A DNA stretch of 6,693 nucleotides from positions 1 to 6,693 of the forward strand of contig JAJRSN010000259.1 in NCBI GenBank assembly GCA_024278715.1. Direction: 5' to 3'. The DNA is from Calditrichota bacterium. Lineage in GTDB: Bacteria; Calditrichota; Calditrichia; Calditrichales; Calditrichaceae. Below are positions 1-6,693 of the stretch, one piece after another. The notes beneath the pieces are model-generated. The model made no database searches, was not told where the DNA came from, and saw nothing but the letters and a program-made list of their open reading frames with translations. The position numbers and the translations under genes are program-made. Numbering within the stretch: position 1 is the first letter of the stretch; each line of letters begins with the position of its first letter.

Positions 1-1
1 G

Positions 2-2413
2 GGAAAGATCGCCGGTTCGGTAACCAGCGAAAAAGGTCCCATGGCTGGCGTAAATGTTTATCTTGAAAAAACAACCTTAGGCGCCGCTACCGACGCCGAC
101 GGCATGTATCTCATCGATCGTGTTCCTGCCGGCAGCTATACTCTTGTAGCCAGCTCCGTGGGTTATAAACCGGTTAAGATTAAAGTGACCGTAAAAGAAA
201 ACGAAACTGTAAAACAGAACATCACCTTAGTTGAAGATCCCCTGCTGCTTGACGCCGTTGTTATTATCGGTACGCCCGGCGGAATAGGAATACGCAAAAG
301 AGACGCCAGTTTTGCCATTAACACTATCGATGCTACTCAAGTCAGCAGACTGTCTCCCAGCAGCACCGCAAATCTTCTTGACGCTATTCCAGGCGTCTGG
401 TCAGAAAGCTCGGGCGGAGTTGCCGGCGCTAATATTTTTGTACGCGGTTTGCCGTCTTCGGGCGACGCGCCGTTTGTAACCATGTCTATCAACGGTGGTC
501 CCACTTACGGAGTGGAAACCCTCTCCTTTTTTGAGCAAAGTTCCATCTTTCGTATAGACGAAACAGTGGCTTTAACAGAAGTAACGCGCGGTGGTCCTAA
601 CTCTGTTTTCTCTAATGCCGAGCCCGGTATGACCGTAAACTTTAATCTGAGAAAAGGCGGCGAGAAAACAGAAGGTCGTCTGAAATATGAAACATCCGAC
701 TATTATCTGCAGCGCTTTGACGGTTATATGAGCGGTAAAATTGCTGACAACCTGTATTATATGGCAGGCGGTTATGTAAAAACATCGCCCGGAGTAAGAA
801 ACACGCAATTTAATTCCGAAAACGGAAGACAGTTTACCATTCAGTTAACCAAATTATTTAAGAGAGGCGCATTGAATGTATTCACACGTTTGACCAATGA
901 TTATGGTCAGTGGGTATTGCCGATGGCGCTTAAGACCGGAAATAATCTCGGCACATTCACACCGTTAGGTAACGCCACACGCTTTCGCACTCTTCAAATT
1001 AACACTCAGGGCGACAGCGCTTCGTTTGATTTTGCCAACGGTCGCGGATGGAAAGGCAGCATCAGCGGATTAAACGCCAATTTTGATCTCGGATCGGGCT
1101 GGATGATTAGCGACGTTTTGACCTATACCTCCGGCGACGCCAACACATTCGGTTTTGTGCCGAACGGTAACCCGATAAAAGTATCCGCCCTTGGACTTGC
1201 TACCGTAAAAACCAGAGGCGGAAAGGTTTTGAAAGGGTCTGACTACGTGCAGAATTACGGTCACTGGGTGGTTCTGAAGAATCTTCAATCCATTACCAAT
1301 GACCTGAGTATTAACAAAGTGTGGAATGACCACAATATTACTTTCGGTCTGTATCAGGCTCGTTGGTCTGCGAAAGATTTCTGGACGCTGGGCAACCACA
1401 TCCCTGTTGAAAATATCGCCAACGGCGATATCTTGGACGGTATTCCCGCCGATTCCATTGCAGCTCACGGAGGCGGAGGTCCATGGAATTACGGACTGAA
1501 CTCCGCAGGCGATGCCAGAGTATTTGCAGGCTATCTGGCTGATTCATGGAAAGTTATGCCGGCTTTGAGAGTTGATGTCGGCGCTCGTTACGAATGGAGA
1601 AATCTCGAATATTCGCTCGATCACGGAAGTCTCCCCGACGGCAAAATCGACAAAACCGTATCGCGCAACGGAAAAGACTTCGCCTTTACCGCTGCTGTTA
1701 ACTACGACTTTACCACATCGCTCGGAACTTTTGCACGGTACTCCGACAGTTACCAGTTCCCCCATTTTGATATGCTCCGCGAAGGCAAATACAGTATTAA
1801 CAGTAACGGCGATATTGAGGCTAATGACTTCAAACAGTATGAAATCGGTTTAAAATATGACGCCAAACTTTTCAGTCTGTTTGCCACTGGTTTTATGAAC
1901 ACAGTTTATGTTTTTGACGGAGACGTGGGCGCTAAAAGAGAAGCCGCGCTGCTTAAAACCACAACCGCGGGCGTGGAACTCGACGGCGTAATCTCCTTAA
2001 GTAACTTTACTTTGCGAGCCATTGCAACCTACCAGAAAGGCGAAATTAAAGAATCGGACGTTTCTCCGGAAGTCGTCGGAAATTCGATCTGGCGTCAGCC
2101 TGACTGGCAGTTCAGAGTTGCGCCGAGCTATAATCTGGCATTGGGAAAACTCAATGCAATCCTCTACGGCGCTATTCGCTCGGTCGGAAAACGCTGGGAT
2201 TCCAGAGATAACGTTTTCCAATTGGACGGCTACACGAAAATTGACGCCGGAGTGATAGTATCTACTCCGGGTAATATGTCGTTTCAGGTCCATATCGATA
2301 ATTTGAACAATTCCGAAGGTCTGACGGAAGGCGATCCTCGCGATCCTATGGCAGCTAACGGTCGTCCGATTTTCGGTCGCTCGGTTCGATTTTCGGTAAT
2401 TCATAATTTCTAA
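2..2413 (+). CDS. TonB-dependent outer-membrane receptor with carboxypeptidase-regulatory-like domain (5' partial)
   Basis: Outer-membrane gated channel that imports a ligand using TonB/ExbBD energy. The frame is open to the window edge, giving 803 visible residues. The ATG at 41 is not a credible start, because it falls inside a conserved beta-strand (a GPMAGVNVYL stretch matching the usual G-x-PLxGanV pattern). The true start and signal peptide are therefore upstream. Domains by visible residue: carboxypeptidase-regulatory-like 1-78 (with TDADGMYLIDRVPAGSYTL and SVGY); linker LDAVVIIG 83-90; plug about 99-220, with FVRGLP near 146 and the EVTRGGPNSVFSNAEPGMTVN block from 193; then a beta-barrel to the C-terminus. 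The last residues, GRSVRFSVIHNF, end in the terminal aromatic typical of barrel insertion. No SusD-like gene follows, so this is not an ordinary SusC/SusD pair. The ligand is unknown; a sugar is inferred only from the downstream genes. The family call is firm. Confidence 0.95.
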   Translation, partial: GKIAGSVTSEKGPMAGVNVYLEKTTLGAATDADGMYLIDRVPAGSYTLVASSVGYKPVKIKVTVKENETVKQNITLVEDPLLLDAVVIIGTPGGIGIRKRDASFAINTIDATQVSRLSPSSTANLLDAIPGVWSESSGGVAGANIFVRGLPSSGDAPFVTMSINGGPTYGVETLSFFEQSSIFRIDETVALTEVTRGGPNSVFSNAEPGMTVNFNLRKGGEKTEGRLKYETSDYYLQRFDGYMSGKIADNLYYMAGGYVKTSPGVRNTQFNSENGRQFTIQLTKLFKRGALNVFTRLTNDYGQWVLPMALKTGNNLGTFTPLGNATRFRTLQINTQGDSASFDFANGRGWKGSISGLNANFDLGSGWMISDVLTYTSGDANTFGFVPNGNPIKVSALGLATVKTRGGKVLKGSDYVQNYGHWVVLKNLQSITNDLSINKVWNDHNITFGLYQARWSAKDFWTLGNHIPVENIANGDILDGIPADSIAAHGGGGPWNYGLNSAGDARVFAGYLADSWKVMPALRVDVGARYEWRNLEYSLDHGSLPDGKIDKTVSRNGKDFAFTAAVNYDFTTSLGTFARYSDSYQFPHFDMLREGKYSINSNGDIEANDFKQYEIGLKYDAKLFSLFATGFMNTVYVFDGDVGAKREAALLKTTTAGVELDGVISLSNFTLRAIATYQKGEIKESDVSPEVVGNSIWRQPDWQFRVAPSYNLALGKLNAILYGAIRSVGKRWDSRDNVFQLDGYTKIDAGVIVSTPGNMSFQVHIDNLNNSEGLTEGDPRDPMAANGRPIFGRSVRFSVIHNF

Positions 2414-2424
2414 GAACAAAGGGC

Positions 2425-2503
2425 GAGTGAAACGGAGCGCTGAGCCGCGTTTGTTATTGTAAAGCGTATGCACAAAACGTGCTTAAGCCGCTCTGTTTTA
2501 CTT
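2425..2503 (+). repeat. Long imperfect stem-loop just after the receptor gene
   Basis: This is an imperfect inverted repeat beginning 12 nt after the receptor stop codon. The outer stem 2425-2439 pairs with 2489-2503 over 15 continuous pairs, three of them G-U. It continues inward, with 2440-2454 pairing to 2472-2487. The breaks are a one-base bulge at 2488, mismatches 2442/2485 and 2445/2482, and a bulged A at 2474. By hand count there are about 28 pairs around a 17-nt loop (2455-2471). No U-run follows, so it is not itself a standard terminator. It may be a structured 3' UTR, a small RNA or a worn palindromic repeat; its function is unknown. Confidence 0.6.
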
Positions 2504-2533
2504 CTTAATTTGATATTCTGATAGTAATTGTGT

Positions 2534-2562
2534 AACCGGGGCGTAGCCCTGCCCCGGTTTTT
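2534..2562 (+). terminator. Rho-independent terminator after the receptor gene
   Basis: A perfect 9-bp GC-rich stem, AACCGGGGC (2534-2542) with GCCCCGGTT (2551-2559), closes an 8-nt loop and runs into five T residues (2558-2562). The complementary strand has no U-run after the stem, so it should act on plus-strand transcription only. It lies about 120 nt past the receptor stop and 100 nt before the symporter start. Most receptor transcripts should therefore end here, and the symporter would need its own promoter or read-through. Confidence 0.9.
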
Positions 2563-2652
2563 ATGAATCAATTTCCGGTAAAAACAGCGCTTTTAGCTTG
2601 TTGAATTTAAAAAATCTTCGGCGCGGTTTTACAAAGTTATAATCCATATTTG

Positions 2653-2659
2653 AAGGAAG
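2653..2659 (+). promoter_or_regulatory. Ribosome binding site of the symporter gene
   Basis: AAGGAAG lies just ahead of the ATG at 2663, with five bases between AAGGA and the start codon. It supports this ATG, which also begins directly with a hydrophobic first membrane segment as expected for the SSS family. No convincing promoter was seen in 2563-2662. Confidence 0.65.
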
Positions 2660-2662
2660 TTT

Positions 2663-4546
2663 ATGATTGATTTACTTATCGTATTAGCATTTGTAATCTA
2701 TTCAATTTCATCGGGATTTATAGCGAAAAAGAAGGCTTCTCAAAACCTGAACGAGTATTTTTTAGCGGGCAGAACAATCAGCGGTTGGCGAGCCGGATTC
2801 AGTATGGCAGCCACCCAGTTTGCTGCCGACACTCCTTTGCTGGTAACCGGCTTAATAGCCACCAGCGGAATATTTATGCTCTGGCGGCTATGGATATACG
2901 GCATCGCGTTTTTAATGATGGGATTCATTTTCTCCATCGGCTGGCGGCGCGCGGGCGTTTTAACCGACGCCGAATTAACGGAAGTGCGCTACAGCGGTAA
3001 AGGCGTTTTGAGTTTAAGAGTGCTTAAAGCCGTTTATTACGGAACGGTAATAAACTGCGTGGTAATGGCGATGGTGTTGGTAGCCGCAGTTCGGATTGCG
3101 GAAGTATTTCTGCCGTGGCATCTATGGCTTCCGTCCGGAATCTATAATTTTTTCCTTAGCGTTACCAGCGCTTCGGGCATATCGCTGGGAAGCAGCGTTA
3201 CAAACCTGGATCCCGTTGTGGCGACCACCAATAACATAATCAGTATTTTATTGATTGTCGGTTTTACCACTCTCTACTCCACTACCGGCGGATTGCGCAG
3301 CGTGATATCCACCGATGTCGTGCAATTTAGTCTGGCAATGATCGGCACTTTGATTTACGCCATCGAGGTTGTAAGACACATAGGCGGAATCGGCAGTATT
3401 GTGGACAAGGTGGTTGAACTTTACGGAGTGAACGTAGCCGATAAGCTGCTTTCATTCTCACCGACAGGAGGCGAGCTTTTGCTGCCTTTTTTGATCATCA
3501 TCGGCTTACAGTGGTTTTTCCAGATGAACAGCGACGGAACTGGATATCTGGCGCAGCGCTCTATGTCTTGTTCCACCGACAAGGATGCGCGCATTGCGGC
3601 GCTGGTTTTTTCGTGGATGCAGATATTTTTCAGAAGTTTAATCTGGTTGATCATCGGTGTCAGTTTACTTGTATTTTATCCGTTTACGCCGGCGGAAGCC
3701 GCGGGCGGTAATTTTGCCGCAACCCGCGAAATCCTTTTTGTTACCGGAATCAACGATATTCTCCCCATAGGCATTCGCGGCATTATGCTTACCGCAATGT
3801 TAGCCGCGCTCGCTTCCACCATCGATACGCATTTGAATTGGGGCGCCAGCTACTGGAGCAACGATATTTACCAGCGCCTGATTTGCAAAGAATGGCTGAA
3901 GCGAAAACCCAAAAACACCGAGCTGGTTCTTGCCGCGCGTTTATCGAATATATTCATTTTGCTCATAGCGCTTACTATTATGGCTAACCTGGGCTCTATT
4001 CAGACCGCATGGTTTATCTCTCTGCTTTTCGGCGCAGGAATGGGATCGGTGTTGGTATTAAGATGGCTGTGGGAACGTATTAACCTGTTTTCAGAATTAG
4101 CCGCCATTACGGTTTCTTTAATTGTCGCGCCTATCCTTCTTGTTGTAACGGACGCGGAATGGATTCGTTTGGGAACCATGGCATTGGTTTCCACCACAAC
4201 AGCAATACTTGTAACATACTTTACGCCCAAGACCGACGATTCCGTTTTAATTAGCTTTTACAAAAAAACCCGTCCCATGGGCTTTTGGCAGAAAACGGCT
4301 GTTCTTGTGGGCGACAATGCCAAAGTGCCGGTTAAAAAACTATTCAAAGAAATCAAGATTACTTTTTTTGCCGCGGCTTCGTTATTTTTGATGTTAATCG
4401 GCGTCGGCAAATTGCTGATTCCCACGCCGGATACTTCAATATTTTTCCCCATACTCTATCTGGTTATCGCAACGGCTCTTATTCCGCTCTGGTGGCGGGA
4501 GGCGACAAGCGATCCTGCAGATACCATAGAAGGTGAAAATGTCTGA
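2663..4546 (+). CDS. Sodium:solute symporter (SSS/SLC5 family)
   Basis: Inner-membrane transporter that couples inward solute movement to the sodium gradient. The 627 residues are very hydrophobic, with about 14-15 membrane segments by eye. Family marks: EYFLAGRTISGWRAGFSMAA at 31-50 (the usual FLAGR segment entering TM1); YSTTGGLRSVISTDVVQF at 205-222 (the Y-x-x-x-GGlxaV-x-x-D-x-x-Q signature); and LAALASTIDTHLNWGASYWS at 380-399, matching the TM8 region where paired Ser/Thr residues form the sodium site (here S385, T386). A SFYKKTRPMGFW segment at 531-542 and two more membrane helices (about 567-587 and 592-610) form a C-terminal extension beyond the core fold. Substrates in this family range from sugars to amino acids, iodide and carboxylates. 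A sugar is inferred here from the downstream enzyme, 45 nt away and probably co-transcribed. Family certain, substrate not. Confidence 0.95.
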   Translation: MIDLLIVLAFVIYSISSGFIAKKKASQNLNEYFLAGRTISGWRAGFSMAATQFAADTPLLVTGLIATSGIFMLWRLWIYGIAFLMMGFIFSIGWRRAGVLTDAELTEVRYSGKGVLSLRVLKAVYYGTVINCVVMAMVLVAAVRIAEVFLPWHLWLPSGIYNFFLSVTSASGISLGSSVTNLDPVVATTNNIISILLIVGFTTLYSTTGGLRSVISTDVVQFSLAMIGTLIYAIEVVRHIGGIGSIVDKVVELYGVNVADKLLSFSPTGGELLLPFLIIIGLQWFFQMNSDGTGYLAQRSMSCSTDKDARIAALVFSWMQIFFRSLIWLIIGVSLLVFYPFTPAEAAGGNFAATREILFVTGINDILPIGIRGIMLTAMLAALASTIDTHLNWGASYWSNDIYQRLICKEWLKRKPKNTELVLAARLSNIFILLIALTIMANLGSIQTAWFISLLFGAGMGSVLVLRWLWERINLFSELAAITVSLIVAPILLVVTDAEWIRLGTMALVSTTTAILVTYFTPKTDDSVLISFYKKTRPMGFWQKTAVLVGDNAKVPVKKLFKEIKITFFAAASLFLMLIGVGKLLIPTPDTSIFFPILYLVIATALIPLWWREATSDPADTIEGENV

Positions 4547-4576
4547 GCGCTTGGATTACAACTTGAAATTAGTTCC

Positions 4577-4581
4577 GGAGG
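4577..4581 (+). promoter_or_regulatory. Ribosome binding site of the HAD-GH65 fusion gene
   Basis: GGAGG, within CCGGAGGT, sits ten bases before the ATG at 4592. It is the best Shine-Dalgarno match in the window and fixes the start of the fused enzyme. No terminator or promoter is visible in the 45-nt gap, which supports co-transcription with the symporter gene. Confidence 0.85.
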
Positions 4582-4591
4582 TAGTTGATTC

Positions 4592-6693
4592 ATGTCCGAT
4601 TTAAAATTTGATGCGGTTGTCTTTGATCTTGACGGCGTTATTACACAAACCGCATCCGTGCATAGCGCCGCATGGAAGCAAATGTTTGACGAATTTCTGA
4701 AAGACTATGCAGACGAAACGGGCGAACCGTTCCGTGAATTTACTCATAACGACGATTATTTACCTTATGTTGACGGCAAGCCGCGCTTTGACGGCGTCGC
4801 TTCTTTTCTGAAGTCACGAAACATCGATTTGCCTTACGGCGATCCTAAAGATGATCCGAGTAAAAAAACGATTTGCGGATTGGGTAATCGCAAAAACGAA
4901 CTTTTTAATCGTCTGATCGACGAGGGCAATCTGGTTGTATTCGATTCCACCGTGACGTTTGTTAAAGAGCTGCTGAAAAACGGCATTAAAGTAGGCGTGG
5001 CTTCATCGAGTAAAAATTGCGAAAAAATACTAAAAGCCGCCGGTCTGTTAGACCTATTTGAAACAATAGTTGACGGACTGGTTTCGGCTCGGCTCGGTTT
5101 AAAGGGAAAACCCGAACCGGATATCTTTAAAACAGCCTGCGACAATATGGGCGTTGATTATGACAAAAGCGTTATTGTGGAAGACGCCGTATCCGGGGTG
5201 CAGGCTGGTCAAAACGGACAATTTGGTCTGGTGCTGGGCGTTGCCCGCGAAGACAACGAACAGGAATTAAAATTAAACGGCGCCGATATTGTTGTCGGCG
5301 ATTTATCCCAAATATCCTTAAGCGAATTAAATAAGTGGTTTACCAACGGCTTGTACGACGATCAATGGTCGCTTACTTATTATAACTATGATCCACAAAA
5401 AGAAGGTACGCGCGAAGCCTTGTGCACTGTGGGCAACGGTTATATGGGTACTCGCGGCGCGTTGGAAGAATCGAAAGCCAATGGCATAAACTATCCGGGC
5501 ACATACTTAGCCGGCTTATATAATCGCTTAACCTCCGAAGTAAGCGGCAGAAAGGTGGAGAACGAAGATTTTGTTAATTGCCCCAATTGGCTGCCGCTTA
5601 CTTTTAAAATCGGTAGCGGCGACTGGCTTGATTTAAACAAAGTTGAAATCAAGTTGTTTGAACGGCGGCTGGACTTCCGCGACGGCTCTCTTCACAGAAG
5701 AGTGATTGTGAAAGACGACGAGGGTCGCGAAACCTTAATCCGCTCGGTTCGCTTTATCAGCATGGCAAACCCCCATCTCGCCGCGCTAAAATACACCATC
5801 ACTCCGCTTAATTATAATTCCGATATTATCATTCGTTCGGAACTTGACGGGCAGGTGATCAACAGCGGCGTTGAACGTTACAGGCAGTTAAGCTCAAAAC
5901 ACTGGCAGACAGTCGATCAGGGCGGATACGGCAAAAACAGCTTTCTTGTGGTGCGCACAAATCAATCGAAAATAAAATTAGCCTTAGCCGCCCGTCATTT
6001 CATCAGCAACGGCGGACAACCGTCCGAATCCCAATTTGTGATTACGACCGAGCCCGGCGCCGTGAGATCGACTATCCGGGTTGAAGGCAAAAGAAACAAA
6101 CCAGTAAACATCGAAAAAATAATCGCCGTTTATACGACAAAAGAAAAAGTCAATCCGCAACAATCCGCGGAGAACGAATTGAATAAAATAAGCGGCTTCC
6201 AAAGTTTGTATAACGCAAACAAGAAAGCCTGGTCGAAAATATGGGAAAAAATCGATATCAGGATAGACGGGCGGCGACTTGTGCAGAAAGTGGCAAGACT
6301 GAATCTTTATCATTTAATGGTCACCGCTTCGCCGCATAACGCCGGTTTAGACGCCGGAATCCCTGCCCGCGGGCTGCACGGCGAAGCCTACCGCGGGCAC
6401 ATCTTTTGGGACGAGCTTTTTATTCTGCCCCTTTATTTTATGCATTTCCCCGAGACCGCCAAATCGGTGTTGATGTATCGTTACCGGCGACTGGACAAAG
6501 CCCGTTCTTACGCCGCGGAGCACGGCTACAAAGGCGCCATGTTTCCCTGGCAAAGCGGCAGCGACGGCAGAGAAGAAACGCAGACGCTGCATCTTAATCC
6601 TTTGTCCGGCAAATGGGACGACGATTACAGCAGGCTGCAGCGCCATGTTTCGCTGGCAATCGCTTACAATATTTTCAATTATTACAAATTCAC
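4592..6693 (+). CDS. Beta-phosphoglucomutase (HAD) / glycoside hydrolase family 65 fusion (3' partial)
   Basis: Predicted two-step cytoplasmic enzyme: GH65 phosphorolysis of an alpha-glucoside to beta-glucose-1-phosphate, then isomerisation to glucose-6-phosphate. The frame is open for 700 codons to the window end. HAD domain, about 1-250: FDLDGVIT with D12 (nucleophile) and D14 (acid/base), H24, cap residues R65 and K101, motif II S138 in VASSSKN, motif III K173 in GKPEPDIF, and E197/D198 in VEDAVSGVQAG. All of these line up with Lactococcus beta-phosphoglucomutase. GH65 part, from about 255: REALCTVGNGYMGTRGA at 274-290, NEDFVNCPNWLPL at 324-336, GLHGEAYRGHIFWDELF at 594-610, FPWQSGSDGREE at 651-662 and LQRHVSLAIAYN at 682-693. 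About 300-350 C-terminal residues are missing, including the expected catalytic Glu and phosphate-binding residues. From memory it resembles mycobacterial Rv3400 plus Rv3401 joined. A GH65 hydrolase is the alternative, but the fused mutase favours a phosphorylase. Confidence 0.93.
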   Translation, partial: MSDLKFDAVVFDLDGVITQTASVHSAAWKQMFDEFLKDYADETGEPFREFTHNDDYLPYVDGKPRFDGVASFLKSRNIDLPYGDPKDDPSKKTICGLGNRKNELFNRLIDEGNLVVFDSTVTFVKELLKNGIKVGVASSSKNCEKILKAAGLLDLFETIVDGLVSARLGLKGKPEPDIFKTACDNMGVDYDKSVIVEDAVSGVQAGQNGQFGLVLGVAREDNEQELKLNGADIVVGDLSQISLSELNKWFTNGLYDDQWSLTYYNYDPQKEGTREALCTVGNGYMGTRGALEESKANGINYPGTYLAGLYNRLTSEVSGRKVENEDFVNCPNWLPLTFKIGSGDWLDLNKVEIKLFERRLDFRDGSLHRRVIVKDDEGRETLIRSVRFISMANPHLAALKYTITPLNYNSDIIIRSELDGQVINSGVERYRQLSSKHWQTVDQGGYGKNSFLVVRTNQSKIKLALAARHFISNGGQPSESQFVITTEPGAVRSTIRVEGKRNKPVNIEKIIAVYTTKEKVNPQQSAENELNKISGFQSLYNANKKAWSKIWEKIDIRIDGRRLVQKVARLNLYHLMVTASPHNAGLDAGIPARGLHGEAYRGHIFWDELFILPLYFMHFPETAKSVLMYRYRRLDKARSYAAEHGYKGAMFPWQSGSDGREETQTLHLNPLSGKWDDDYSRLQRHVSLAIAYNIFNYYKF

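Noticed and set aside
41..43. ATG at 41 as the start of the receptor
   Set aside because: The frame is open upstream to base 2 and encodes GKIAGSVTSEKGP, the expected first strand of the carboxypeptidase-regulatory-like domain. No signal peptide follows the ATG.
1070..1468. Minus-strand open frame of 132 codons inside the receptor
   Set aside because: It lies fully inside the receptor coding sequence on the other strand, its product resembles no family, and the receptor frame is continuous and conserved.
1997..2473. Minus-strand open frame of 158 codons across the end of the receptor gene and into the intergenic hairpin
   Set aside because: It is antisense to well-conserved barrel sequence, has no recognisable domain, and its start lies in the hairpin. 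It is best explained as a shadow of the plus-strand gene.
2627..2643. TTTACA and TATAAT upstream of the symporter as a promoter
   Set aside because: The TATAAT at 2638-2643 is a perfect match, but TTTACA lies only a few bases away and nothing like a -35 box sits 16-18 bases upstream. The implied transcript start would fall almost on the ribosome binding site.
2645..2652. CATATTTG as a Bacteroidota -7 element (TAnnTTTG)
   Set aside because: It has one mismatch, no -33 TTTG at the right distance, and overlaps the ribosome binding site, leaving almost no leader.
5984..6646. Minus-strand open frames (109 and 99 codons) opposite the GH65 region
   Set aside because: The plus frame carries conserved GH65 motifs throughout this stretch. 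The antisense frames show low-complexity, non-family sequence.
1..6693. Defence, toxin-antitoxin, phage, CRISPR or transposon system
   Set aside because: All three genes belong to clear transport or sugar-metabolism families. No direct-repeat array, transposase, terminal repeat pair or integrase was seen.

Overview
The window holds three consecutive plus-strand genes. They read as a sugar-uptake and phosphorolysis locus of a Gram-negative bacterium. A TonB-dependent receptor with an N-terminal carboxypeptidase-regulatory-like domain points to the Bacteroidota/Ignavibacteriota/Calditrichota (FCB) area. Base composition looks balanced and no clear Bacteroidota-type promoter (TTTG / TAnnTTTG) was found, so a non-Bacteroides FCB lineage is my best guess. 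The assignment is weak. No RNA gene, mobile element or CRISPR array was recognised.

Layout: (1) 2-2413, a TonB-dependent outer-membrane receptor whose 5' end lies outside the window. (2) 2414-2662, a 249-bp intergenic region holding a long imperfect RNA-type hairpin (2425-2503), a strong Rho-independent terminator (2534-2562) and the leader of the next gene. (3) 2663-4546, a sodium:solute symporter (SSS family) of 627 aa. (4) After a 45-nt gap with a good ribosome binding site, 4592 to the window end, a large fused enzyme: an N-terminal HAD domain of the beta-phosphoglucomutase type followed by a glycoside hydrolase family 65 domain. It is cut by the window end after 700 codons.

Working model (inference): the receptor imports a glucose-containing oligosaccharide across the outer membrane and the symporter carries it across the inner membrane with sodium. 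The GH65 domain splits an alpha-glucoside with phosphate to beta-glucose-1-phosphate, and the HAD domain of the same polypeptide isomerises this to glucose-6-phosphate. The substrate could be trehalose, kojibiose, nigerose, maltose or a related sugar; the sequence does not decide. The symporter and enzyme genes look like one operon, while the terminator separates the receptor gene from them.

The most notable points are the two-enzyme fusion, the 79-nt hairpin whose five wobble pairs are all compatible with folding of plus-strand RNA only, and the absence of a SusD partner next to the receptor. I see a plausible metabolic locus, not a defence system or other wholly new system.
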